Below are positions 16,003 through 24,530 of a DNA stretch of 64,000 nucleotides, piece after piece. The notes under the pieces are model-generated. The model was not told where the DNA came from. It ran no database searches and saw only the letters and a list, made by a program, of their open reading frames with translations. Origin of the DNA: Treponema sp. (GTDB taxonomy: Bacteria > Spirochaetota > Spirochaetia > Treponematales > Treponemataceae). Both the position numbers and the translations under genes were made by a program. The DNA is taken from positions 1 to 64,000 of the forward strand of contig JAGCDP010000043.1 in the NCBI GenBank assembly GCA_017651065.1. The letters are read 5' to 3'. The first letter of the stretch is position 1; each line of letters starts with the position of its first letter.

Positions 16003-16335
16003 ATGAATTATTATATAATCGGACAGCGCGAGATTGTTCTTGCTTTTCGAATGACAGGCATAGAAGGAGTTGTTGCCGAAACCCGCGAACAGGTGCTGGA
16101 GGCCTTTAACCGAGTAACAGGAAAAGGTGGTGTAGCAAATGTTCCGGGCGAGCAGATTCCAAGAGTTCTGATTTTAACAGAAGAAGCTGCCAGTCTTATA
16201 GAAGCAGAAGAAATCGAATGGCAGAAAACAGGAAGATTTCCTCTTATTGTTGAAGTACCGGGTTTGAATGGACATGTGCCTGGAAAAAAGACATTGTCAG
16301 AAGCAATCCGCGAAGCTGTGGGGGTTAATGTATAA
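16003..16335 (+). CDS. atpF: V-type ATPase subunit F
   Basis: A 110-residue central-stalk subunit that binds subunit D in the rotor axle. It has the family's N-terminal YIIGQREIVLAFRMTGIEG, a Rossmann-like fold with ILTEEAASLI, and the PLIVEVPG strand. It starts 8 bp after subunit K and its stop overlaps the start of subunit E by one base, so the cluster is translated as a unit. Confidence 0.93.
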   Translation: MNYYIIGQREIVLAFRMTGIEGVVAETREQVLEAFNRVTGKGGVANVPGEQIPRVLILTEEAASLIEAEEIEWQKTGRFPLIVEVPGLNGHVPGKKTLSEAIREAVGVNV

Positions 16336-16973
16336 TGCAGGAATTACGTTCTACAGAAATACTTGATAAAGAAATAGAAGCAGACGCACGCCGCAAGGCA
16401 GAAGCAATCCTCAAAAAAGCTGATGAAGAATGCGTTCAGATTATGGAAAGCGTTAAAACTAAGCTTGATTTTTCGCGTTCAGAAAAAGAGGAATTTTATA
16501 AAACAAGACTTGCCGCTATTGAAAAAGATATAACTGCTTCAATTCCGCTTGAAAAACAAAGATTCAAGGTTGCTTTTGTTCAGGAAAGACTTATGCAGGC
16601 AGTAAATCAATATCTTGCAGGTCTAGAAGAAGCAGAAAAGCTTGAGCTTGTAACAAAGGCATTTGATTTTAATTCCTGCAAAGATAAAGAACTTGTTGCT
16701 TTTGTTTACGGTTTTGATAAGGCACAGGCACAGGCCTGGCTTGAAAAAAAGCTTGCCGGTGTTCAAGGCGCAAAGCTTACAGGCTGTAATAAAACAGAAT
16801 TCGGCAAAGAAATTGTAGAAGACGAAATTGGTCTTGAAATAAATGAAGGAATTATTCTTGAAACAAAAGATAATGCCTTCCGTGTACGCATGACAATGAC
16901 AGAAGTATTTTCAAGACTTTTAGATAAAAACAGGGCAGAGCTTGCACAGGCTTTGCTTGGAGGCGCAGAATGA
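16335..16973 (+). CDS. atpE: V-type ATPase subunit E
   Basis: A 212-residue peripheral-stalk subunit that anchors the catalytic head to the stator. The N-terminal half is a long charged helix ([23 protein letters not shown] and on), suited to pairing with the small G/H-like protein at 12336. The C-terminal half is a compact alpha/beta domain with [14 protein letters not shown]. The start overlaps the stop of subunit F, and its stop overlaps the start of subunit A in ATGA. Confidence 0.9.
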   Translation: MQELRSTEILDKEIEADARRKAEAILKKADEECVQIMESVKTKLDFSRSEKEEFYKTRLAAIEKDITASIPLEKQRFKVAFVQERLMQAVNQYLAGLEEAEKLELVTKAFDFNSCKDKELVAFVYGFDKAQAQAWLEKKLAGVQGAKLTGCNKTEFGKEIVEDEIGLEINEGIILETKDNAFRVRMTMTEVFSRLLDKNRAELAQALLGGAE

Positions 16974-18763
16974 TAGAAGGAAAAATTACACGTATTTCTG
17001 GGCCTATTATTTATGCAGAAGGCCTTGATGGCTGCGGTCTTTACGACGTAGTTGATGTCGGCGAAAAAAAATTAATCGGTGAAATTATCCGTCAGAATAA
17101 AGGAAATGCTACAATTCAGGTTTACGAGGAAGATACAGGTATGCACCTTGGCGAAAAGGTTGTATGTCTTCAGCGTCCACTTTCTTTAAGACTTGGACCT
17201 GGTCTTGTAGGAAACATTTACGACGGTATTCAGCGTCCGTTGAAATCACTTTTTAACGGCGAAGATAAACAGTCAGAAATTGACGACAGCGCTTTTCTTA
17301 TTCCGGGGCAGAGAACAGAACCTCTTGATGACAAAAGAGTATGGCACTTTGATGCGGCAGAAGGCGTTGCAGAAGGAATAAAAATCCACCCTGGCTTTGT
17401 GCTTGGAACTGTAAAAGAAACAGAATCTATAACTCAGAAAATCATGGTGCCGCCGGAAACTCGTGGTAAAAAGCTTGTAAAGTTTACAGGAACAGGCGAC
17501 TACACAATTGATGATGTTATTGGCCTTACAGAATTTGATGAAGAAATAAGACTTGCACATTACTGGGCTGTACGAAAGCCTCGTCCATATAAATTAAAGC
17601 TTAATGTTTCGGAGCCTCTTATTACAGGTCAGCGCGTAATTGATGTTTTCTTCCCGCTTAGTAAGGGTGGAACTGCAGCAATTCCTGGCGGCTTTGGAAC
17701 AGGTAAAACAATGACTCAGCATGCCGTTGCAAAATGGTGCGATGCAGATCTTATTGTTTACATTGGTTGTGGTGAACGCGGTAACGAAATGACTGAGGTA
17801 CTTACAGAGTTCCCTGATTTGATTGACCCAAGAACCGGACGTTCCATCATGGAGCGAACAATCCTTATTGCAAATACTTCCAACATGCCGGTTGCTGCGC
17901 GAGAAGTTTCCCTTTATTCGGGAATCACACTTGCAGAATATTTCCGCGATATGGGAATGGATGTTGCAATCATGGCAGACTCAACTAGCCGTTGGGCAGA
18001 GGCACTCCGTGAGCTTAGCGGCCGTATGGAAGAAATGCCTGCAGAAGAAGGTTTCCCTGCATACTTACCAACCCGTCTTGCTTCTTTTTATGAACGCGCA
18101 GGTCGTGTAGATGCACTTTGCGGTGAACAGGGTTCCGTTAGTGTAATCGGTGCAGTTTCTCCTCCGGGTGGTGACTTTAGTGAACCTGTTACCCAGCATA
18201 CAAAACGATTTATCCGCTGTTTCTGGGCGCTTGACCGTGAGCTTGCAAATGCCCGTCATTATCCTGCAATCGGCTGGATAGATTCATATTCTGAATATGC
18301 AGAAGAAGTACGTGACTGGTGGGAAGTAAGAAATCCTTTGTGGTGGCAGTTGAGACTTCAGGCACTCGAACTTTTGAAATCAGAGCAGAAGCTTGAACAG
18401 ATTGTCCGCCTTATTGGTCCGGATGCACTTCCACCGGCACAGCGCCTTGTTCTTAAGGTTGCCGAAATGATTAAGAACGGATTTTTGCAGCAGAACGCCT
18501 TTGACGACATAGACAAATATTGTTCTATAGAAAAGCAGATCCTTATTCTTGATTTGATTATGGAGTATTACAGACGTGCAGATGCAGTTGTAAAGCATGG
18601 TGCACTTTTAAATAGAGTTGTAAATCTTCCTGTCTGCGACGAGCTTGTACGAATTAAAATGCAGTATCCGAACGATCAGATAGACAAAATTGAAGAAATC
18701 AGAGGCCGTCTGGATTCCCAGCTGGGTGAACTCGAAAGAGCTTATTCTTCAAGAAGATTATAA
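16970..18763 (+). CDS. atpA: V-type ATPase catalytic subunit A
   Basis: The catalytic subunit that hydrolyses or makes ATP in the A3B3 head. The 597-residue protein carries the P-loop GGFGTGKT at residues 240-247, [11 protein letters not shown], the [10 protein letters not shown] segment with the catalytic region, and the long non-homologous insert (residues about 110-190) that separates A from F-type beta subunits. The C-terminal helical part has AYSSRRL at the end. It is followed by a REP-like palindrome before subunit B. Confidence 0.98.
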   Translation: MIEGKITRISGPIIYAEGLDGCGLYDVVDVGEKKLIGEIIRQNKGNATIQVYEEDTGMHLGEKVVCLQRPLSLRLGPGLVGNIYDGIQRPLKSLFNGEDKQSEIDDSAFLIPGQRTEPLDDKRVWHFDAAEGVAEGIKIHPGFVLGTVKETESITQKIMVPPETRGKKLVKFTGTGDYTIDDVIGLTEFDEEIRLAHYWAVRKPRPYKLKLNVSEPLITGQRVIDVFFPLSKGGTAAIPGGFGTGKTMTQHAVAKWCDADLIVYIGCGERGNEMTEVLTEFPDLIDPRTGRSIMERTILIANTSNMPVAAREVSLYSGITLAEYFRDMGMDVAIMADSTSRWAEALRELSGRMEEMPAEEGFPAYLPTRLASFYERAGRVDALCGEQGSVSVIGAVSPPGGDFSEPVTQHTKRFIRCFWALDRELANARHYPAIGWIDSYSEYAEEVRDWWEVRNPLWWQLRLQALELLKSEQKLEQIVRLIGPDALPPAQRLVLKVAEMIKNGFLQQNAFDDIDKYCSIEKQILILDLIMEYYRRADAVVKHGALLNRVVNLPVCDELVRIKMQYPNDQIDKIEEIRGRLDSQLGELERAYSSRRL

Positions 18764-18770
18764 AGACTGC

Positions 18771-18827
18771 GGTCCCTGAGCTTGTCGAAGGGAATATAGA
18801 AAGGGCCCTTCGACAGGCTCAGGGACC
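18771..18827. repeat. REP-like inverted pair between V-ATPase A and B genes
   Basis: GGTCCCTGAGCTTGTCGAAG plus GG faces an inverted copy CCCTTCGACAGGCTCAGGGA plus CC, making a 22-bp stem with one T-G wobble around a 13-nt loop. Right after it, GGAG at 18831-18834 sits 7 nt before the subunit B ATG. The element lies in a 78-bp gap inside an otherwise tightly packed cluster, so it would form a strong hairpin in the operon mRNA just before the B ribosome site. Confidence 0.92.
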
Positions 18828-18841
18828 CCGGGAGTTGTATA

Positions 18842-20212
18842 ATGAAAGGCGTAGAATATAGAGGCGTAACTTCTGTAGACGGACCAATTGTTGTCCTCAA
18901 AAGTACAGAAAACGTTTTTTACAATGAAACAGTATGCGTCCGCGACAGAAACGGAAACAAAAGAACAGGTAAGGTTGTAGACATAAGTGAAACTGCCGTT
19001 GTAGTTCAGATTTTTGGTTCTACTACCGGTCTTGACCTTGACGAAACTTCTTTTGAATTTCTTGGTGAGCCTCTTGAACTGCGTGTTGGCGAAGGCCTTC
19101 TTGGTCGTGTATTCAACGGACTTGGTGAACCAATAGACGGCTATCCTCAGATTATTTCTTCAGAAAAACGAAACGTAAACGGAAACCCAATCAATCCTTA
19201 TGCACGCGTTTATCCAAGAGACTTTATTCAGACAGGTATTTCTGCAATTGACGGAATGAACTCTCTTGTTCGCGGACAGAAGCTCCCGATTTTCAGTGGA
19301 AACGGACTTCCTCACAACAAACTTGCAGCACAGATTATCCGACAGGCAAAACTTCGTAACTCAGACGAAAAATTTGTTATGGTTTTTGCAGGCATGGGAA
19401 TTAAATACGACGTTGCTCAGTTCTTTGTAAAGACCTTTGAAGAGTCTGGTGTTCTTTCTAATGTAGTTATGTTCCAGTCTCTTGCAGACGCTCCTTCTAT
19501 TGAACGAATCATCACTCCGCGTTGTGCACTTACTGCTGCAGAATATCTTGCTTTTGAACAAGACATGCACGTTCTTGTTGTACTCACAGATATGACAAAC
19601 TACTGCGAAGCCCTGCGTGAAATTTCTACAACACGTGGTGAAGTTCCTGGACGTAAGGGCTATCCTGGATACCTTTATTCAGACCTTGCAGAATTGTACG
19701 AACGCGCCGGAAAAATCAAAGGTTCAAAGGGTTCTATTACACAGATCCCAATCCTTACAATGCCTAATGATGATATTTCGCATCCTATTCCTGATTTGAC
19801 CGGTTATATTACAGAAGGTCAGATTGTACTTGGCCGTGAACTTTTCCAGAAGGGCCTTTATCCGCCGGTAGCAGCACTTTCGAGCCTGAGCCGTCTTATG
19901 AAAGATGGTATTGGTCCTGATATGACACGCGAAGACCACGCTGCAGTATCTTCCCAACTGTTTGCATCTTATTCAAAGGTAAAAACAATCCGTAACCTTG
20001 CCGCAATCATCGGTGAAGAAGAGCTTGGTGACTTAGACCGCCAGTACCTTCGCTTTGGTGAACGTTTTGAAGAAGAGTTTTTGACACAAGGCGAATTTGA
20101 AGACCGCACAATTGAACAGACCCTTGATATTGGCTGGGAAATTTTGAAAGAATTACCAGAAGAGGAGTTAACTCGAATAAAGCCTGAGTTGATTAGTAAA
20201 TACAGGAGTTAG
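18842..20212 (+). CDS. atpB: V-type ATPase regulatory subunit B
   Basis: The non-catalytic nucleotide-binding subunit that alternates with A in the head. The 456-residue protein has [13 protein letters not shown], the degenerate P-loop region [12 protein letters not shown] (no GKT, as expected for B), [13 protein letters not shown] and [22 protein letters not shown], all typical. Its ribosome site GGAG directly follows a REP-like palindrome, which may modulate its translation relative to A. Length is normal. Confidence 0.98.
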   Translation: MKGVEYRGVTSVDGPIVVLKSTENVFYNETVCVRDRNGNKRTGKVVDISETAVVVQIFGSTTGLDLDETSFEFLGEPLELRVGEGLLGRVFNGLGEPIDGYPQIISSEKRNVNGNPINPYARVYPRDFIQTGISAIDGMNSLVRGQKLPIFSGNGLPHNKLAAQIIRQAKLRNSDEKFVMVFAGMGIKYDVAQFFVKTFEESGVLSNVVMFQSLADAPSIERIITPRCALTAAEYLAFEQDMHVLVVLTDMTNYCEALREISTTRGEVPGRKGYPGYLYSDLAELYERAGKIKGSKGSITQIPILTMPNDDISHPIPDLTGYITEGQIVLGRELFQKGLYPPVAALSSLSRLMKDGIGPDMTREDHAAVSSQLFASYSKVKTIRNLAAIIGEEELGDLDRQYLRFGERFEEEFLTQGEFEDRTIEQTLDIGWEILKELPEEELTRIKPELISKYRS

Positions 20213-20214
20213 AA

Positions 20215-20295
20215 CGTCATTGCGAGCGAAGCGCGGCAATCCACAAATTAAAATGCATATTAATAAATGGATTGCTTCGCTTTGCTCGCAATGAC
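20215..20295. repeat. Second REP-like family: inverted pair between V-ATPase B and D
   Basis: CGTCATTGCGAGCGAAGCGC followed by GGCAATCCA faces TGGATTGCTTCGCTTTGCTC plus GCAATGACA. The spacer resembles that of the copy at 58383 (both contain AATTAAAATGCAT). It begins 2 bp after the subunit B stop and ends 8 bp before the subunit D ATG, so it takes the place of a normal ribosome site region. Related copies are at 48523, 58383, 60634 and 62820. Confidence 0.92.
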
Positions 20296-20303
20296 AAGCT
20301 TTT

Positions 20304-20930
20304 ATGAACATAACCATTGCGCCTACAAAATCAAATCTTCTCACAACAAAAGAACAGCTTGCAGTAAGCACAAACGGTTATGAACTGCTCGAAGAAAAAC
20401 GAGAAATCCTTGTCCGCGAGCTTATGAGCCTTGTTGAACAGGTAAAGCTTCTTGAAGATGAAATACAAAAAGCAATAGATGAAGCTTATCCTGCATTTAA
20501 GCGCATGCTTATGATAGACGGTGCCGACCAGGTAGAACGAATCTCTCACGCAATTCACTACGATTTTGAAATGACAGAAAGAGTAGAAGTTGTTGGCGGA
20601 ATGCAGTTTGAAACTATAGATGTTGAGCTTCCTAAAAAAGAGCTTTTCTATTCCTTCCTGGGTACCTACGCAAACACAGATGAAGTAATCGTAAAGTTCT
20701 TTAATCTTTTGTCGCTGCTTACACAGATGGCTTCAATCCGTACTATTGTCTGGCGTCTTGCCGAAGAAGTTAAGCGAACTCAGCGTCGTGTAAATGCACT
20801 TGATAAAATGATAATTCCGCAGGCTACAGAGACGATAAAATATATAGAAAGTGTTCTCGAAGAACGTGAACGTGAAAATGTTTTTGTATTAAAAGCATTA
20901 AAGAAAAAGAAACAAAAGGGGGCCTTGTGA
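20304..20930 (+). CDS. atpD: V-type ATPase subunit D (central rotor axle)
   Basis: The long antiparallel coiled coil that forms the rotor axle. The 208-residue protein begins with the family pattern IAPTKSNLLTTKEQLAVSTNG and LLEEKREILVREL, and ends with a second long helix, RTQRRVNALDKMIIPQATETIKYIE. No Shine-Dalgarno sequence precedes the ATG, because the REP-like repeat occupies that position; translation may rely on coupling across the hairpin. The stop overlaps the GTG start of the next gene. Confidence 0.95.
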   Translation: MNITIAPTKSNLLTTKEQLAVSTNGYELLEEKREILVRELMSLVEQVKLLEDEIQKAIDEAYPAFKRMLMIDGADQVERISHAIHYDFEMTERVEVVGGMQFETIDVELPKKELFYSFLGTYANTDEVIVKFFNLLSLLTQMASIRTIVWRLAEEVKRTQRRVNALDKMIIPQATETIKYIESVLEERERENVFVLKALKKKKQKGAL

Positions 20931-21433
20931 AAGATAAGTCAGAAGAAAAATCAAAAAAGCTTCTTGTTGCAATAAACGGTTCAGATGCATCTATTCATGC
21001 TGCAATGTATGCAGTTATGTTAGCCAGAACTTACAAGGCCGAGCTTAAATTTGTTTATGTAATTGACTCTGCAACAATCAGATATCTTGGAATGAACCAG
21101 ATGCTTGCTAAAGATGAGCAGGTAGATTATAAGGTTGATCTTGCTTATGAAGGTCAGAATTATCTTGAATATGCTGTAAGTCTTGCTGCCTCAAAGGGAG
21201 TAATTGCCCAGAGTGAATTAAAGGATGGTTCAGTAGTTACAGAAATCATCAAAAGTGCAAACGATTTTGAAGCCGATATGATTGTAATTGGCGGTGCAGA
21301 CAAAAAGAAAGGACAACAGCTTATAAAACGAAACGTCCATTCGTCTCATGAAAGTGATATAATTGAAAATTCAAAGATTCCGGTTCTTGTTGTAAAAGTA
21401 GAAGATATTGAAACAAAGTTTAAGGTTTTTTAA
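20927..21433 (+). CDS. Universal stress protein family
   Basis: A 168-residue UspA-fold protein. It has the first strand LLVAINGSDASIHAAMYAVMLAR, and later MIVIGGADKKKG, near the place where ATP-binding members have GxxGxxxxxxGS; the exact glycine pattern is not kept, so nucleotide binding is uncertain. It starts with GTG overlapping the subunit D stop (GTGA), downstream of a purine-rich AAGGGGG, so it belongs to the V-ATPase transcript. A link to energy stress sensing is inference. Confidence 0.85.
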   Translation: MKDKSEEKSKKLLVAINGSDASIHAAMYAVMLARTYKAELKFVYVIDSATIRYLGMNQMLAKDEQVDYKVDLAYEGQNYLEYAVSLAASKGVIAQSELKDGSVVTEIIKSANDFEADMIVIGGADKKKGQQLIKRNVHSSHESDIIENSKIPVLVVKVEDIETKFKVF

Positions 21434-21442
21434 GATTAAGTA

Positions 21443-22198
21443 ATGACAGATTTTTACAAGGTGCTTGGGGTTCGACAGAATGCAACTCTTGCCGAAATTA
21501 AGCGTGCCTACCGCGAAAAAGTAAAGAATCTCCACCCAGACCTTACAGGCGACATTACACGAAAGGATGAATTTAACGAAGTTGTTCATGCTTACCGTGT
21601 TCTTTCAGATTCACGCCAGCGAAGTATTTTTGACGAAAGCAGCTTTTTCAGGTCAAAGCAGGCAGGACAAAAAACACAATCCTTTAATTATTATAACTGG
21701 CTTAGTGAACGTGAAGATTACGAAAGCCGTGCCAAACTGATTTTTTATACACTCATGCGCAACAAAGAAGACGAAGCTGTTGCAGAATTCAAACGCATGC
21801 AGACAAATCATCCGGACTTTACGCTTAAAGATTTTTTTACCCGCGAAGATTTTATGGATTATGGTTATATTCTTGCAGAAGAGCTTGTAATCCGTGCCGA
21901 ATATTACGATGCATTTTTGCTGCTTGAACAGATTATTAAAATGGAATATTCGTATCATTATTTTTATATATTCTTCCCGGAAGTTATTTCATTTACACTG
22001 AATATCCTTAAGAAAAATATTGACGGAGTTATAAACGACGAGCTTGCCCTTGATGTTTATGAACGCGCCCTTGATCTTGAACTTGGCAAAACTAACGACG
22101 CCTTCTTCCTGCGCAAGATGAGCGAAGAATACAAACGTCTTGGCGACCTTGCAACTTCTGAAATATGTTTACGAGAAGCTGCAAAAGTGTTAGAATAG
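21443..22198 (+). CDS. J-domain (DnaJ-like) protein
   Basis: A 251-residue co-chaperone-like protein. The N-terminal J domain (residues 1-65) holds FYKVLGVRQNATLAEIKRAY and the HPD motif at residues 31-33, needed to stimulate DnaK ATPase. It lacks the G/F-rich, zinc-finger and C-terminal substrate domains of true DnaJ. The rest is helical and TPR-like (about 130-245), with a possible partner-binding role. It follows the universal stress protein by 9 bp and precedes map by 7 bp. Confidence 0.88.
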   Translation: MTDFYKVLGVRQNATLAEIKRAYREKVKNLHPDLTGDITRKDEFNEVVHAYRVLSDSRQRSIFDESSFFRSKQAGQKTQSFNYYNWLSEREDYESRAKLIFYTLMRNKEDEAVAEFKRMQTNHPDFTLKDFFTREDFMDYGYILAEELVIRAEYYDAFLLLEQIIKMEYSYHYFYIFFPEVISFTLNILKKNIDGVINDELALDVYERALDLELGKTNDAFFLRKMSEEYKRLGDLATSEICLREAAKVLE

Positions 22199-22205
22199 GC
22201 TAACT

Positions 22206-22961
22206 ATGATACGTATTAAGACACTAGAAGAAATTGACGGCATACGAAAAGCGTGCCACCTTACAGCAGATATGTTTAATGAACTTATTCCAAAAATAAA
22301 AGCCGGAATAAGCACTTACGATATAGACATGTTATTTAAGCATTACATTGAATCACACGGCGGAACTCCTGCCTGGTACCAGGAAGATTTTCCGGGAGCT
22401 GTTTGCATAAGCATAAATGAAGAGGTTATTCACGGCATGCCTTCTAAAAAGCGCATTGTCCGCGAAGGAGACCTTGTTAGTCTTGATGTTGGAATAAACT
22501 TAAACGGCTACATAAGCGATACAACTCATTCTGTTCTTATTGGAAAAGTTGATCCAAAAGTCCGCAAACTCAAGGAAGTAACTGAAGAATGTCTTCGTGC
22601 CGGAATTGCTGCATGCAAAGTTGGAAACAGAATCGGCGATATTTCTAAGGCAGTTTTCGAAATTGCAGACCGTAACGGCTATGGTGTAGTTTATGATTAC
22701 TGTGGTCACGGGGTAGGGCTCGAAGTTCACGAAGATCCAAGCATTCCTAACGTTCCTTTCCGCGGAATGAACCCAAGAATCAAGCCTGGAATGGTGCTTG
22801 CAATTGAACCTATGATTAATCTTGGTGTGCCAGATGTAGACCTTCTTGATGACGGCTGGACAGTTGTAACTGCCGACGGAGAAGTTTCCTGCCACGAAGA
22901 ACATACAGTTGCAGTATTCGAAGATCATACCGAAATTCTCACAGATTTAAACTACAAATAA
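22206..22961 (+). CDS. map: Methionine aminopeptidase, type I
   Basis: Removes the N-terminal Met from new proteins. The 251-residue protein has the metal-site residues in SLDVGINLNGYISDTTHS (two Asp), GHGVGLEVHEDPSI (His), AIEPMIN (Glu) and HEEHTVAV (Glu). The ribosome site is weak (TAGGCTAACT) and the gene starts 7 bp after the J-domain gene, so it is probably in the same transcript. Length is normal for a type I enzyme without extension. Confidence 0.96.
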   Translation: MIRIKTLEEIDGIRKACHLTADMFNELIPKIKAGISTYDIDMLFKHYIESHGGTPAWYQEDFPGAVCISINEEVIHGMPSKKRIVREGDLVSLDVGINLNGYISDTTHSVLIGKVDPKVRKLKEVTEECLRAGIAACKVGNRIGDISKAVFEIADRNGYGVVYDYCGHGVGLEVHEDPSIPNVPFRGMNPRIKPGMVLAIEPMINLGVPDVDLLDDGWTVVTADGEVSCHEEHTVAVFEDHTEILTDLNYK

Positions 22962-23034
22962 CAATTAGTTTTATAACAAAACGTTAATGTTACTCTTCCG
23001 AAAAAGTGTTATTATATATATAAGAGGTGACAAC

Positions 23035-24450
23035 ATGAAAAACATTAAAAAAATCTTTGTATTAGCAATGCTCGCCCTTATGGTTGGCACAACAGCATTT
23101 GCACAGTCAGCTTTAAGTATTGTAGAAGCATTACAGACAACCTTCCGTTCGGTTTCTGACACAGTGCTTCCATCTGTTGTAGAGGTTGATATCACTCAGA
23201 CAAAAACATATACAAACCCTCTTGGAAATATGACAAATCCGTTCGAGTGGTTTTTTGGAAACGGTGGTAGCAGCGACGGTTCAAGCGGAAATACACGTGA
23301 ATATCAGACATCAGGTCTTGGTTCTGGTGTAATTGTACGCAAAACCGGAAACACTTATTACGTTCTTACAAATAATCACGTAGCCGGTGATGCAACAAAA
23401 ATCAGTGTAAAATTATATGATGACCGCACTTTTGAAGCAAAGCTTGTTGGTACAGATGACCGCATTGATATTGCTTTGATTTCTTTTGAAACTAAAGACA
23501 ATCTTCCAGTTGCAAAACTTGGAGATTCAGATAAGGTAAAAGTTGGAGATATTTGTCTTGCATTTGGTGCTCCTCTTGGCTACAGTCAGTCTGTAACTCA
23601 GGGTATTGTAAGTGCTACTGGTCGAAGTGAAAGTTCAATGAGTTCAATCAGCGACTATATTCAGACAGATGCCGCAATCAACCAGGGTAACTCAGGTGGT
23701 CCTCTTGTAAATATCTATGGTGAAGTAATTGGTATTAACACATGGATTGCTTCTTCTTCCGGCGGTTCGGTTGGTCTTGGTTTTGCAATTCCAATTAACA
23801 ACGTAAAGAATGCAATTGATGCATTTATTAAAGACGGAAAAATCACTTACGGATGGCTTGGAGTTTCATTGCTTGAAGTAACAGATGAATTTAAGCAGGA
23901 ACTTGGAGTAGGAAAACAGTCAGGAGCATTTGCAGCAGAAGTATTTGTTGGTTCTCCTGCATATAAAGCTGGAATTAAACCTGGTGATTACATTGTTGAA
24001 CTCAACGGAAAGACTGTTAAGAATGTAAATCAGCTTGTTCGTGATGTTGGATATCTTGAAGCAGGTACAACTGCAACCTTTAAGATTCTTCGTGGTGGAA
24101 CAAAAACATATGAATTAAAGGTAAAGATTGAAGCACGTGCAAAGGATGTTGATTCACAGAATAATAAACTCTGGCCTGGATTTATTGCAACTCCATTGAC
24201 TGATGAAGTGCGCGAATCTCTGAAGCTTGATAACAAGAAGGTACAGGGTGTAGTTGTTGCTAATGTTGAATCAAAATCGCCTGCAGCAAGTCTCCGCCTC
24301 CAGGATGGTGATGTAATTACTGCTGTAAACGGCAAGGCTGTAAAGAATCTTGCAGAATTCTACCAGGAACTTGCAAATGCTACTAAGTCTGTGAACTTTG
24401 ATATTTACTCAAATGGTGGAACTATAACAACAGGAACATACCGCTTCTAG
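23035..24450 (+). CDS. HtrA/DegP-type periplasmic serine protease
   Basis: A 471-residue envelope quality-control protease. The signal peptide MKNIKKIFVLAMLALMVGTT ends at AFA-Q. The catalytic triad is His115 (TNNHVAG), Asp145 (RIDIAL) and Ser220 (GNSGGPL). Two PDZ domains follow, one with GWLGVSLLEVTDEF at about 285-375 and one from about 385 to the end. The ATG at 23035 is used because AGAGGTGA lies just upstream and the signal peptide begins there; the in-frame ATG at 22987 lacks both. It follows map after a 73-bp AT-rich gap that may hold a promoter. Confidence 0.95.
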   Translation: MKNIKKIFVLAMLALMVGTTAFAQSALSIVEALQTTFRSVSDTVLPSVVEVDITQTKTYTNPLGNMTNPFEWFFGNGGSSDGSSGNTREYQTSGLGSGVIVRKTGNTYYVLTNNHVAGDATKISVKLYDDRTFEAKLVGTDDRIDIALISFETKDNLPVAKLGDSDKVKVGDICLAFGAPLGYSQSVTQGIVSATGRSESSMSSISDYIQTDAAINQGNSGGPLVNIYGEVIGINTWIASSSGGSVGLGFAIPINNVKNAIDAFIKDGKITYGWLGVSLLEVTDEFKQELGVGKQSGAFAAEVFVGSPAYKAGIKPGDYIVELNGKTVKNVNQLVRDVGYLEAGTTATFKILRGGTKTYELKVKIEARAKDVDSQNNKLWPGFIATPLTDEVRESLKLDNKKVQGVVVANVESKSPAASLRLQDGDVITAVNGKAVKNLAEFYQELANATKSVNFDIYSNGGTITTGTYRF

Positions 24451-24466
24451 TAACAATCTATTTCCT

Positions 24467-24530
24467 AAGCCCGGGAAATCTGCTATAATGGTCTTATGTA
24501 TCGTTTATATGTAGAACGCCGCCCGGGCTT
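24467..24530 (+). promoter_or_regulatory. Leaderless purL start flanked by a 9-bp inverted repeat
   Basis: TATAAT at 24484-24489 lies 6 nt before the purL ATG at 24496, which would put the transcription start on the start codon. No ribosome site and no good -35 box are visible. The exact inverted repeat AAGCCCGGG (24467-24475) and CCCGGGCTT (24522-24530) brackets the promoter and start codon; in a read-through transcript from htrA it would enclose the purL start in a hairpin. Confidence 0.55.
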
